64,000 nt of DNA from VRUE01 sp963706605 (GTDB taxonomy: Bacteria; Actinomycetota; Thermoleophilia; Solirubrobacterales; 70-9): positions 868,001 to 932,000 of the forward strand of contig OY970165.1 of assembly GCA_963706605.1 (NCBI GenBank), read 5' to 3'. Position numbers and translations under genes: made by a program. Below, piece after piece: positions 40,838 through 49,075 of the stretch; the first letter of the stretch is position 1, and each line of letters starts with the position of its first letter. Below the pieces are notes generated by a model. It made no database searches. It saw nothing but the letters and a program-made list of their open reading frames with translations, and was not told the DNA's origin.

Positions 40838-41241
40838 AGCACCTCGTCGATGCAAACGTCCTCTCCGAGGCGACCAAGCCCGATCCCGACCCGCGAGTTG
40901 TCGAGTGGCTACGCCGTAACGAGCGCTCGCTCGTCGTCGATCCGATCGTCCTCGGCGAGGTTCGCTTCGGGATCTTGCTCCTCGCGCGTGGCGCTCGGCG
41001 CAACGAGCTGGAACGATGGTTCGAGCAGGGAGTCGGCCGGATCCAATGCCTCCCCTGGGATTCGGCCGTCGGTATCCGCTGGGCACAGCTCCTGGCAGAC
41101 CTGCGACGCCGCGGCCGGCCGATGTCGATAAAAGACAGCCTGATCGCCGCCACCGCCCTCGCCCACGATCTGGCGCTCGCCACGCTAAACCAGCGTGACT
41201 TCAAGCCAGCGCGGGTGAAGCTCGTCGATCTGTCTGCCTGA
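40834..41241 (+). CDS. vapC: PIN-domain ribonuclease toxin (VapC)
   Basis: The 135-residue PIN domain shows the conserved acidic residues: D in HLVDANVLSEAT, E in VLGEVRFGI, D in SIKDSLIAATALAH, and a final acidic position near LNQRDF. Together they bind Mg2+ for RNA cleavage. Starts at GTG overlapping vapB. The pair sits between 44-bp direct repeats and can probably be lost by recombination. Confidence 0.9.
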   Translation: MKHLVDANVLSEATKPDPDPRVVEWLRRNERSLVVDPIVLGEVRFGILLLARGARRNELERWFEQGVGRIQCLPWDSAVGIRWAQLLADLRRRGRPMSIKDSLIAATALAHDLALATLNQRDFKPARVKLVDLSA

Positions 41242-41272
41242 TCTCGAAAAGCGGCCCCAGCAACCAATAAAT

Positions 41273-41316
41273 CTCAGGCTGCGCTCTTGCTCTTGTATCA
41301 ATTGTTCGGCCCGATC
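41273..41316 (+). repeat. 44-bp direct repeat, right copy, flanking VapBC
   Basis: Same sequence as 40516-40559 except one base. It starts 31 bases after the vapC stop. Together the copies delimit a 757-base insertion unit. Confidence 0.85.
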
Positions 41317-41361
41317 ATGCTCGGCACCGAAAGCTAGCGCCTCGCTTCGCCGCGTGCGCCC

Positions 41362-42552
41362 TTAGACCAAGGTGTGCTGAAGGACAACGCCGACGACTCC
41401 GGCGACGCCCATCACATAGACGACGGTGAACTTCGAGTCCCAGCGGTTGAGAGCGACAAAGGCACCGAGCGCGATCAAGGCCGTATAGACATCGGTGACG
41501 CTGGTTTCGAGGATCGTCACCGTGACCGCCGCGATCAGCCCGATCACCGCCGCCGCAACCCCAAGCAGGAAGGGGTGCAAGCGCTCGTTCTCGGAGACTG
41601 CGACGAGCTGGCGGTGGAGGAAGATCGGGAAGACGAAGGCCGGGATGAAGATGCCGAGCGTCATCACCAAAGCACCCCCAAGTCCCCCGGCGATGTAGCC
41701 GACGAAGGTTGAGAAGATGATGAGCGGCGCTGGCAGAATGCCGCCCATCGCCAGGCCATCATTGAACTGCCCACTGGTCAGCCAGTGGTGGTTTTCGACG
41801 GCGGCCTCGCGCAGGAAGGGGATCACGGTGTAGGCACCGCCGAAGGTGAGCAGCCCCGCCTTCAATCCCTCGAAGAAGATCGTCGCCGTCAGCGAGACGG
41901 TGATCGCCCCGGCGGCGAGGGCCAGGGCCGCGAGGGGAGTGATCACAAAGCTGTTGGCCCGGTGGGTCCAGCGCCGCCCGTTCGTCCACAGCTCGTAGGC
42001 GATGCCGCCGCCGAGCAGGGTCAAGACGAAGGTGATGCCCACCCAGAGAGTCAGGGCGAAGCCAACGACCGCGATGATCGCCAGCGGCACGTCTGAGATG
42101 AACGATTTGCTGAGGCGGACCAGGGCGCGGGCGACCAGCGCCCCAACCGCCGCCGTCAGCCCGTAGAACAGGCCGTGCAGGTGCCCGGCGAGATTGGCCT
42201 CGACGTAGAGGATCGAGAGGCCGAGCATGAGGATGAAGCCCGGCAACATGAACCCGAGGCCAGCGAGGAAGCCGCCGAGCTTGCCGCCGCGCAGGCGGCC
42301 GAAGTAGACGCAAAGCTCGTGGGCCTCCGGGCCGGGAAGGATTTGGTAGACCGCCAGCAGCTTCTTGAAGCTCGCCTCGTCGATCCAGCCTTCCTCATCG
42401 ACGCACTCGTGCTTAATCATCGCGATCTGCGCAGCCGGTCCACCCCAGGCGAGCAGGCCGAACTTGAGGAAACGAACGAAGATCGAGCCGGGCGAGTCGG
42501 CCGCCCTCGAAGGGATCGGCGGCTCGATGGCGCTGGCGTCAGTCGCGGCCAT
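41362..42552 (-). CDS. chrA: Chromate transporter ChrA (long, two-domain form)
   Basis: From the ATG at 42552 the protein is 396 residues, the usual size of the two-domain ChrA. The CHR signatures appear in both halves: FLKFGLLAWGGPAAQIAMIK and QILPGPEAHELCVYFGRLRG in the first, GLLTFGGAYTVIPFL and GGILPAPLIIFSTFVGYIAG in the second. It exports chromate (or sulfate-like oxyanions) by proton exchange. An upstream ATG at 42615 would overlap the CDF gene. The CDF exporter precedes it on the same strand with an 17-base gap, so together they form a metal-resistance operon. Confidence 0.88.
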   Translation of the reverse strand: MAATDASAIEPPIPSRAADSPGSIFVRFLKFGLLAWGGPAAQIAMIKHECVDEEGWIDEASFKKLLAVYQILPGPEAHELCVYFGRLRGGKLGGFLAGLGFMLPGFILMLGLSILYVEANLAGHLHGLFYGLTAAVGALVARALVRLSKSFISDVPLAIIAVVGFALTLWVGITFVLTLLGGGIAYELWTNGRRWTHRANSFVITPLAALALAAGAITVSLTATIFFEGLKAGLLTFGGAYTVIPFLREAAVENHHWLTSGQFNDGLAMGGILPAPLIIFSTFVGYIAGGLGGALVMTLGIFIPAFVFPIFLHRQLVAVSENERLHPFLLGVAAAVIGLIAAVTVTILETSVTDVYTALIALGAFVALNRWDSKFTVVYVMGVAGVVGVVLQHTLV

Positions 42553-42569
42553 GATCGGGGCGGCGGAGG

Positions 42570-43298
42570 CTAGTGGGAATGGGTGTGGGCGTGACCGTCG
42601 CGGACCGTTCGCCACGACTGCCAGGTGATCCGCATGATTAGCGCGCTGATACCGAGGCCGATCAGCGGGTCGGCAAGCTGTAGCCCGAAGGACACCGCAA
42701 TCGCGCTGGCGACGACAGCGAGGCTGACGTAAGCATCGGCTTTGGCGTGATTGCCGTCAGCAACAAGGGCGGGGCTGTCGAGCGTGCGCCCGGCCGCGAG
42801 GCGAATCAGCGCCGCAAGCCAGTTGCCAGCGAAGCCGAGCAGGCCAGCGCCGATCAGGACGGCTAGGTGCGTGACTTCCTCGGGGTGGATCAGACGCCGG
42901 ACCGCCTCGACTCCGGCGACGGCGGCGGAGACAAAGATCGCGAAGACGACGAAGTAGCCCGCGTAGCGCTCGGCAGTCTCCGAGCGCATTAGGAAGGCAG
43001 CGCCGAGCGGAATCGCGGTGGCCGCGTCGCCGAAGTTGTGGATCAGGTCGGCGAGCAGGGCGATGCTGCCGGTCGTGGCGAAGATCGCCACCTGCGCGGC
43101 CGCAGTGAGTCCAAGCACGGCGAACGAGAGGGCAACGGCCCGCACTCCCGCCCGCGAGCGTTTGATCGAAGGATCGACCAAGCCGTGGGTATGACCATGA
43201 TCGCCGTGGTGGTGGTGAAGGTCGCTCTCGTGGTCGTGCGGGCCAGCGTGGGAATGAGCGTGTGTCAGCTCGCCGTGGCGGTGTAGCTCGCCGCCCAA
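42570..43298 (-). CDS. Cation diffusion facilitator metal exporter
   Basis: The 242-residue protein has a histidine-rich N-terminus (HDHESDLHHHHGDHGHTHG) and six transmembrane helices. Metal site residues are in TM2 (LLADLIHNFGDA) and TM5 (DGNHAKADA), the HxxxD/DxxxD pattern of Zn2+/Cd2+/Co2+ exporters. The usual cytosolic C-terminal domain is replaced by a short tail ending DGHAHTHSH. It probably exchanges Zn2+-like ions for protons. Likely operon with chrA. Confidence 0.9.
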   Translation of the reverse strand: MGGELHRHGELTHAHSHAGPHDHESDLHHHHGDHGHTHGLVDPSIKRSRAGVRAVALSFAVLGLTAAAQVAIFATTGSIALLADLIHNFGDAATAIPLGAAFLMRSETAERYAGYFVVFAIFVSAAVAGVEAVRRLIHPEEVTHLAVLIGAGLLGFAGNWLAALIRLAAGRTLDSPALVADGNHAKADAYVSLAVVASAIAVSFGLQLADPLIGLGISALIMRITWQSWRTVRDGHAHTHSH

Positions 43299-43394
43299 AT
43301 GACGGTAGGAGAGTTCGATGGCCTCAGGGTACGGGAGAGGCGCGAGCTACGGCTTAGTGCTTGCTCGCAAACCGCTTGAGCAAGCGGAAAACAA

Positions 43395-43667
43395 TTACGC
43401 AGAAGCCTTGCTCTTGTAGTAGTCGGCGTTGATCTCGGCGTATTTCGCCCACTCGGCGGGGAGCTGGTCCTCGGCGAAGCAGGCGTCGACCGGACAGGCC
43501 TCGACGCAGGCATCGCAGTCGATGCACTCGTCGGGGTCGATGTAGAGCATCTCGACCGAGTCGTAGTCGGGCTCGTCCGGGGTTGGGTGGATGCAGTCCA
43601 CCGGGCAGACCTCAACACACGAGTTGTCCTTGGTCCCTATGCACGGCTCGGCGATGACGTAGGTCAT
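43395..43667 (-). CDS. fdxA: Seven-iron ferredoxin (3Fe-4S/4Fe-4S)
   Basis: From the ATG at 43667 the protein is 90 residues. It has the FdxA cysteine layout: CIGTKDNSCVEVCPVDC near the N-terminus and CIDCDACVEACPVDAC in the second half, giving a 3Fe-4S and a 4Fe-4S cluster. It passes electrons to oxidoreductases, and might serve the P450 in this window, although they are not close. The upstream extension seen in a longer frame looks non-coding. Confidence 0.93.
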   Translation of the reverse strand: MTYVIAEPCIGTKDNSCVEVCPVDCIHPTPDEPDYDSVEMLYIDPDECIDCDACVEACPVDACFAEDQLPAEWAKYAEINADYYKSKASA

Positions 43668-43803
43668 TCGGTGCTTGTCTCCTGAGTCGTCTTTTCGGTG
43701 CGCGGAGGCTCCGTGCCCCCGCCAAGAAGCGCGGGCGCACATTTTAGAGTCTGGCGCGCGATTCCGCGTGTGCGACTGGCGAGACTATTGGGATGATGTC
43801 GCG

Positions 43804-44685
43804 GTGCTGCTGCTGACGGGAGCCACTGGAAGCATCGGGTCACGGCTGTTGCCGCGGCTGCTGGAGAGCGGTGAGGACGTGCGCTGCCTGGTGCGCGAGC
43901 CGCGACGGCTGGGCGCTCGGCGGGTCGACGTGCAGATCGCGCTCGGCGACCTCGGCGAGATGTCGGACCCCTACCTGGTGCGGCAGGCTCTGCGCGGGGT
44001 CGACACGGTGGTCCACCTGGCGGCGACGATCCGCGACCAGCCCCCACACCGGATCGAGGAGCTGAACGGCCTGGCGACGGTGCGGCTGCTGCGAGCCGCC
44101 GAGCGCACCGGCGTGCGGCGCTTCATCTTCTTCAGCGCCATCAACGCCGCGTCCGCCCAACGCACCCGCTTCTTTCGCGCCAAGTGGCTTGCCGAGGAGG
44201 CGATCTCCTCCTCGCCGCTGGAGACGACGGTCTTCGCCCCTTCAATCGTCTATGACCGCAGCGACCCCTGGGTGACGCTGCTGCGCCGCTTCTCCTTCTT
44301 GCCGGTTATGCCCGTCTCAGGCGGCGGGCAGGCACGCTTTCAGCCGATCTGGGCCGACGACGCCGCTCGCTGCGTCATCGCGTCCCTCGGCCGAGACGGG
44401 CGCGATCGCTACGAGCTGGCCGGGCCGGAGACGCTCAGCTACGACGAGATGTCCGACCTGGTCAGCCGCATCGCCGGCCGGCCACGACCGCTCATCCACG
44501 TGCCCCTGCCCGTGGTGCGAGGCGGATTGATCGGCCTCCGCTCCATCTTCGGCGAGTCCGTGTTCGCTACTTGGGAGGAGACCGAGCTGATGGAGATCTC
44601 GATGACGAGCAAGCGCGGCACCGCCGACGCGGAGGAGCTCGGCGTGGAGCCGAGAAGGATGGGCGATGTCCTCGAGGAGCCCTAG
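43804..44685 (+). CDS. NAD(P)-binding atypical SDR (NmrA/NDUFA9-like)
   Basis: The 293-residue protein starts at GTG at the beginning of a Rossmann fold: LLLTGATGSIGSRLLPRLL binds the dinucleotide and TVVHLAATIRD follows. RFIFFSAINAA replaces the usual YxxxK region, so it is an atypical SDR, perhaps a regulator or reductase. The RPLIHVPLPVVRGGLI stretch is typical of NDUFA9-like members. Its end overlaps the next gene by 20 bases. Confidence 0.82.
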   Translation: MLLLTGATGSIGSRLLPRLLESGEDVRCLVREPRRLGARRVDVQIALGDLGEMSDPYLVRQALRGVDTVVHLAATIRDQPPHRIEELNGLATVRLLRAAERTGVRRFIFFSAINAASAQRTRFFRAKWLAEEAISSSPLETTVFAPSIVYDRSDPWVTLLRRFSFLPVMPVSGGGQARFQPIWADDAARCVIASLGRDGRDRYELAGPETLSYDEMSDLVSRIAGRPRPLIHVPLPVVRGGLIGLRSIFGESVFATWEETELMEISMTSKRGTADAEELGVEPRRMGDVLEEP

Positions 44686-45805
44686 GGCGATCCTGAGACG
44701 GATCGCCGCGATCTCCCTCGCTTTACTCGCCCTGGCTCCGGCAACCGCTGCCGCAATCACGCTGGTTCCACCGAAGCCCAACGTCTTCCTCGGTGTCAGC
44801 GACCGCGGCACCACCCAGGACTTCAACGAATTCACCGAACTGCTCGGCGGCAAGCACCCGGCGCTGCTGGAGACCTTTCACCCGTGGGGCAACAGCCTCA
44901 ACCAGTCCTACGAACGCTGGCGCGAAACCGGCACCCGGCCGATCCTCCACATCTCGACCGCCGACGACCAGACGCTGACCGAGCTGATCACGCCCGAGCA
45001 AATCGCGCTGGGGGCGGGTGACGACTACCTCCTCCAGCTCAACGACTTCTTCGCGAAACACGGCCTGCCCGCCTACATCCGACCACTCGGCGAGCCCAAT
45101 CGCTGCCTCAACGTCTGGTCCGCGGTCAACTGCGACGGCAGCCAGAAAGGCGGCGAACACACGACCGGCTGGTACAAGCAGGCGTTCCGCCGGATCGCCG
45201 CGATCGTGCGCGGCGGCGTCAGCCTCGAACAGATCGACGCGACGCTTGCCGAAATAGGCCTACCGCCGGTCCACCGCACCAAAGGCCCGCCACCGGTCAG
45301 CCTGCCGGCGGCGCCGGTGAGCATCGTCTGGAGCCCACTGCCGGGCGGTTCGCCGCGGGTGAAAGGCAACTTCCCCGGCAACTACTGGCCGGGGGCGCGC
45401 TGGGTCGACTGGGTCGGCACCGACTTCTACTCCCAGTATCCCGTCTGGAAAGACCTCAATCGCTTCTACGCCGGCAAGCAGTGGCAGCGCAAGCCGGTCG
45501 CAATCGCCGAGTGGGCGGTCTACGGCGAAGACGAACCTCGCTTCGCCAAGCAGCTGATCGCCTGGACGGTGAAGCGGCCGCGGGTGCGAATGCTCGTCTA
45601 CTACGAGGGCTTCGGCCCCGGCGAAAACCCCTACGACCTCCGCCTCTACCCGCGCACGACGAACACCCTGCGGCTCAAGGTGCGCCGCGCGACCTTCCTC
45701 CAGTACGCCGAATACAACGCCGGCACCCTGCCGCCGCTGCCGCCCCCGCCGCCGAAAGTCAAAAAACCGGCACCGACGCCGGAACCGGTCCCGCCGAGCC
45801 CATAG
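44666..45805 (+). CDS. Secreted glycoside hydrolase-like protein (GH26-like TIM barrel)
   Basis: The 379-residue protein has a signal peptide (IAAISLALLALAPATAAA) and a TIM-barrel pattern resembling bacterial beta-mannanases. PAYIRPLGEPNRCLNVW carries a likely acid/base glutamate and KPVAIAEWAVYGED the likely nucleophile. The C-terminus is proline-rich (PPLPPPPPKVKKPAPTPE), a probable wall-spanning linker. Overlaps the upstream gene and is followed by terminator hairpins. The substrate is a plant or bacterial polysaccharide at best guess. Confidence 0.7.
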   Translation: MSSRSPRAILRRIAAISLALLALAPATAAAITLVPPKPNVFLGVSDRGTTQDFNEFTELLGGKHPALLETFHPWGNSLNQSYERWRETGTRPILHISTADDQTLTELITPEQIALGAGDDYLLQLNDFFAKHGLPAYIRPLGEPNRCLNVWSAVNCDGSQKGGEHTTGWYKQAFRRIAAIVRGGVSLEQIDATLAEIGLPPVHRTKGPPPVSLPAAPVSIVWSPLPGGSPRVKGNFPGNYWPGARWVDWVGTDFYSQYPVWKDLNRFYAGKQWQRKPVAIAEWAVYGEDEPRFAKQLIAWTVKRPRVRMLVYYEGFGPGENPYDLRLYPRTTNTLRLKVRRATFLQYAEYNAGTLPPLPPPPPKVKKPAPTPEPVPPSP

Positions 45806-45810
45806 AAAGC

Positions 45811-45880
45811 GAGGGGCCCGGTCTCCCGGGCCCCTCAAAGCAACTCGCCTGTTGAGGCGAGGATACGCCTGGGCAGGCGT
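45811..45880. terminator. Three consecutive hairpins between convergent genes
   Basis: Stems are GAGGGGCCCGG/CCGGGCCCCTC (45811-45836), CTCGCCT/AGGCGAG (45844-45861) and ACGCCT/AGGCGT (45865-45880). They separate the glycosidase-like gene (plus) from groEL (minus) and probably terminate both, without long T-tracts. Confidence 0.75.
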
Positions 45881-45882
45881 CC

Positions 45883-47520
45883 CTACATCATCCCGCCCAT
45901 GTCCGGCATGCCGCCGCCGGGCATTCCGCCGGCGCCGTCCTTCTCCGGCGGCTCGGCGATGATCGCCTCGGTCACCAGGATGTTCTTGGCGATCGAGGCG
46001 GCGTTCTGCAGCGCCGACCGGGTGACCATGGTCGGGTCGATGACACCGGCCTTGATCAGGTCGCCGTACTCGCCGTTGGCCGCGTTCAGGCCTTCGCCCG
46101 CTTTCAGGTCGCGGACCTTGTTGACGACGACCGAGCCCTCCAGACCGGAGTTCTCGGCGATCTGCCGCACCGGCTCCTCAAGCGCCCGGTGGACAATTCG
46201 CGCGCCGGTTGCCTCGTCCGGCTCGTCGAGCTTGTCGGGATCGAGGTTGCTCTGCGCGTTCAGCAGCGCAACGCCTCCACCCGGCACGACACCCTCCTCG
46301 AGCGCCGCGCGGGTCGCCTGCAGGGCGTCCTCGACGCGGTGCTTTTTCTCCTTCATCTCGGTCTCGGTGGCGGCGCCGACCTTGACCACGGCGACACCAC
46401 CGGCCAGCTTGGCGAGGCGCTCCTGGAGCTTCTCGCGATCGAAGTCGGAGTCGGTGTTGTCGATCTCCTGTTTGATCTGGTTGATCCGGCCTTTGATGTC
46501 CTCGGCGTCGCCGGAGCCGTCGATGATCGTGGTCGTGTCCTTGGAGACGACGACGCGGCGTGCCTTACCGAGCTGGGAGATTTGGGTGTTCTCCAGTTTG
46601 AGACCCATCTCCTCGGTGATCACCTCACCGCCGGTGAGGATGCTGATGTCCTCGAGCATCCGCTTGCGGCGGTCACCGAAGCCCGGCGCCTTGACGGCGA
46701 CGCCGGTGAAGGTGCCACGCAGCTTGTTGACGACGAGGGTCGCGAGGCACTCGCCCTCGACGTCCTCGGCGACGATCAGCAACGGCTTGCCACCCTGCAT
46801 CACAGCCTCCAGCACCGGCAGGATGTCCCGCACGGAGCCGATTTTCTGGTTGGCGATGAGGATGTAGGGGTCCTCCAGCACCGCCTCCATGCGGTCCTGG
46901 TCGGTGACCATGTACGGGGAGATGTAGCCCTTGTCGAACTGCATCCCCTCGGTGAACTCCAGCTCCATGCCGAAGGTCTGGCCCTCCTCGACGTTGACGA
47001 CGCCGTCTTTGCCGACTTTCTCGATCGCGTCGGCAATCACGTTGCCGATCTCGTCGTCGGCGGCGGAGATGGCGGCGACGCGGGCGATCTGCTCCTTGCC
47101 GGCGACCTCCTTGGACTGCTTCTCGCGCAGGTTCTCGACCACGTCGTCGACGGCCTTCTCGATCCCGCGGCGCAGGGCCAGCGGGTTGGCGCCGGCGGCA
47201 ACGTTCTTGAGCCCCTGGCGGACGATGATCTGGGCCAGCAGGGTCGCCGTGGTGGTGCCGTCACCGGCCACGTCGTTGGTCGCCGTGGCGACCTCGCGGA
47301 CGAGCTGGGCACCCTGGTTCTCGAAGACGTCCTCGACCTCGACCTCGCGGGCGATGGTGACGCCGTCATTGGTGATCGTCGGCGCGCCGAACTTTTTGTC
47401 GAGCACGACATAGCGGCCTTTGGGGCCGAGGGTGACCTTGACCGCGTCGGCGACTGCGTCGACGCCGGCCTGCAGGGCCCCCCGTGCCTCCTCTTTGTAC
47501 TTCAGCTCCTTGTGAGCCAT
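45883..47520 (-). CDS. groEL: Chaperonin GroEL (Hsp60)
   Basis: The 545-residue protein is full-length, with VTLGPKGRYVVLDKKFGAPT and DVAGDGTTTATLLAQ (ATP-binding), the apical domain, and the C-terminal GGMPGGGMPDMGGMM tail. It folds proteins in a 14-mer cage with GroES. It is in the usual groES-groEL order on the minus strand, 45 bases downstream of groES, under a CIRCE operator. Confidence 0.98.
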   Translation of the reverse strand: MAHKELKYKEEARGALQAGVDAVADAVKVTLGPKGRYVVLDKKFGAPTITNDGVTIAREVEVEDVFENQGAQLVREVATATNDVAGDGTTTATLLAQIIVRQGLKNVAAGANPLALRRGIEKAVDDVVENLREKQSKEVAGKEQIARVAAISAADDEIGNVIADAIEKVGKDGVVNVEEGQTFGMELEFTEGMQFDKGYISPYMVTDQDRMEAVLEDPYILIANQKIGSVRDILPVLEAVMQGGKPLLIVAEDVEGECLATLVVNKLRGTFTGVAVKAPGFGDRRKRMLEDISILTGGEVITEEMGLKLENTQISQLGKARRVVVSKDTTTIIDGSGDAEDIKGRINQIKQEIDNTDSDFDREKLQERLAKLAGGVAVVKVGAATETEMKEKKHRVEDALQATRAALEEGVVPGGGVALLNAQSNLDPDKLDEPDEATGARIVHRALEEPVRQIAENSGLEGSVVVNKVRDLKAGEGLNAANGEYGDLIKAGVIDPTMVTRSALQNAASIAKNILVTEAIIAEPPEKDGAGGMPGGGMPDMGGMM

Positions 47521-47565
47521 TCCGTTCCTTCCTCCTTGGTCTCTCTAAGTCCTATTGGCGGGCGT

Positions 47566-47853
47566 CTAGCCGAGCTTGGCGAGAACGTCCGACTCGCGCA
47601 GCACGAGCAGTTCGTCGCCGTCGATGACGACATCGGTGCCGCCGTATTTGGAGTAGAGGACTTCGTCGCCCTCACTCACGTCGAGCGGGCGGCGGCTGCC
47701 GTCCTCGTTGATCGCGCCGTCGCCGACGGCGACGACCTTGCCCTTCTGCGGCTTCTCTTTGGCCGTGTCGGGGAGGACGATGCCGCTAGCGGTCGTCTCC
47801 TCCTCCTCGATCGGCGTGACGATCAGCCGGTCCCCGAGGGGCTTCAGCTTCAT
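47566..47853 (-). CDS. groES: Co-chaperonin GroES (Hsp10)
   Basis: The 95-residue protein has the GroES start MKLKPLGDRLIVTP, the mobile loop (EEEETTASGIVLPDTAKEKP) and the C-terminal VLRESDVLAKLG. It caps GroEL. The ATG at 47853 follows ACGGAGGTAAT. It is the first gene of the heat-shock operon. Confidence 0.98.
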   Translation of the reverse strand: MKLKPLGDRLIVTPIEEEETTASGIVLPDTAKEKPQKGKVVAVGDGAINEDGSRRPLDVSEGDEVLYSKYGGTDVVIDGDELLVLRESDVLAKLG

Positions 47854-47895
47854 CCGTATTACCTCCGTTATGGGTTCAGAAGTTCGAACTGGGAT

Positions 47896-47922
47896 TTGGC
47901 ACTCGATATAGGAGAGTGCCAA
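47896..47922. promoter_or_regulatory. CIRCE operator (HrcA binding site) of groESL
   Basis: TTGGCACTC-N9-GAGTGCCAA closely matches the CIRCE consensus TTAGCACTC-N9-GAGTGCTAA and lies 43 bases upstream of groES. HrcA, not in this window, should repress the operon until heat shock. Confidence 0.92.
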
Positions 47923-48017
47923 CGACGGAAAGATAGCGGGATGGGCAAGCCGGAGGCGCCGACGGGCCGATTCCGGTCGATTTTCGTCCTGTTTTAGGCC
48001 CGTCGGCGGGCTGTTGG

Positions 48018-48491
48018 TCAGGTGCTGGCGAGGAGCTTGCAGCCGAGCAGCTTCGCGATGCCCGTTCCGCCGTGCGACATCACCCAGTCGTGGTTCCACT
48101 CGAAGGCCGGGCGGGCGAGCGGCGCCAACAGATTCATCCACGGCTTCGTCGTCGCCACGTTCCACTCGTAGAGGACGGCGGTGACCCCGCCCTGCTCATA
48201 GAGGCGCCAGCGGCCGATCCCCGACAGCTCGCCGACCGCATCCGCCTGCAGCAGGTGGAGCCGCTCGACATGGGTGGTCGTAACCTCGAACTCGACCCGG
48301 TAGGGCAGCAGGCTCTTCCAGACCATCCGCGAGACCGCGCCGATCCCGCCGCCATCGCCCCCGTTCCGTTCTTCGACCTCCTCGACCCCGCGCCACCACT
48401 CGGGCCAGCGCGCCTGGTCGTAGATCGCCTCCCAGACGGGCTCGCGCGGCGAGTCGAGCAACCAGGTGGTGAGGAAGGCGTAGTCGGCGAT
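48018..48491 (-). CDS. SRPBCC (START-like) lipid-binding family protein, unusual start
   Basis: The START-like fold shows PREPVWEAIYDQARWPEWWRG in the N-terminal region and WRLYEQGGVTAVLYEW and NHDWVMSHGGTGIAKLLGC at the end. The conserved N-terminus (ADYAFLTTWLLDSPREPVW) runs back to an ATC at 48491 just after GGTGGGGG, with a stop codon upstream and no ATG, GTG or TTG before the TTG at 48461. Either ATC is used, or the start was lost or the sequence altered. Family members bind lipids or polyketide intermediates or are cyclase-like. Confidence 0.72.
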   Translation of the reverse strand: MADYAFLTTWLLDSPREPVWEAIYDQARWPEWWRGVEEVEERNGGDGGGIGAVSRMVWKSLLPYRVEFEVTTTHVERLHLLQADAVGELSGIGRWRLYEQGGVTAVLYEWNVATTKPWMNLLAPLARPAFEWNHDWVMSHGGTGIAKLLGCKLLAST

Positions 48492-48506
48492 CGTTCGGCC
48501 CCCACC

Positions 48507-48911
48507 TCAGTTGTGGTGCGGCGTCTCCCCGTTGCCGAAGTGCGCCCCCGGCGGCTCGACGATCTGCGAGAAGCGGATCACGGTGACGATGTCCTCGGGC
48601 GAGACCGTGCGGCCGTAGATCTGTTCGAGGAACTTGATCTCGTCCTCGAGCCGGCGGAACTCCGGGTTGTCGTGCTCGATGTCGCGCGGGGAGAGGTCAC
48701 CGACCTTCTTCACCTCGACGTCGTCGATGCAGGCGGCGAAGATTTTCTCGCGCGGGCTGTGGCGAAATCCAACCGTGATCCAGACGACCTGGCCGCGCTC
48801 GTACTTACTGGTCTTGTCACCCAGGCGGATGGTCGCGGTCTTGCGACCCCGCTTCAGCTGGTCGACGAAGACGGTGGAATAGAAGTTGAGTACGTAGATG
48901 CCGCCGCGCAT
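48507..48911 (-). CDS. ASCH-domain protein
   Basis: From the ATG at 48911 the protein is 134 residues: LNFYSTVFVDQLKRGRKTAT and IRLGDKTSKYERGQVVWITV fit the ASCH/PUA-like fold, which binds RNA or modified nucleotides. The C-terminal half (EIKFLEQIYGRTVSPEDIVT) is helical. ASCH proteins are implicated in RNA metabolism and stress, but the exact role is unclear. It lies 15 bases upstream of the SRPBCC gene on the same strand. Confidence 0.78.
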   Translation of the reverse strand: MRGGIYVLNFYSTVFVDQLKRGRKTATIRLGDKTSKYERGQVVWITVGFRHSPREKIFAACIDDVEVKKVGDLSPRDIEHDNPEFRRLEDEIKFLEQIYGRTVSPEDIVTVIRFSQIVEPPGAHFGNGETPHHN

Positions 48912-49075
48912 GGCGCTGCGAGCGTATCTGACCGCGCCGCGCGCGGTCAGCGCATCCCGTGACGGGCACAGGCACCCTGGAGTTGACGTGTTACGGGCGC
49001 CGGCCGACCACGCCTGGACGCTTGTTGGATGCCAAGGCTGTAGTGAAGCCCGGAGCGAGCCGATGAAGACACCCA

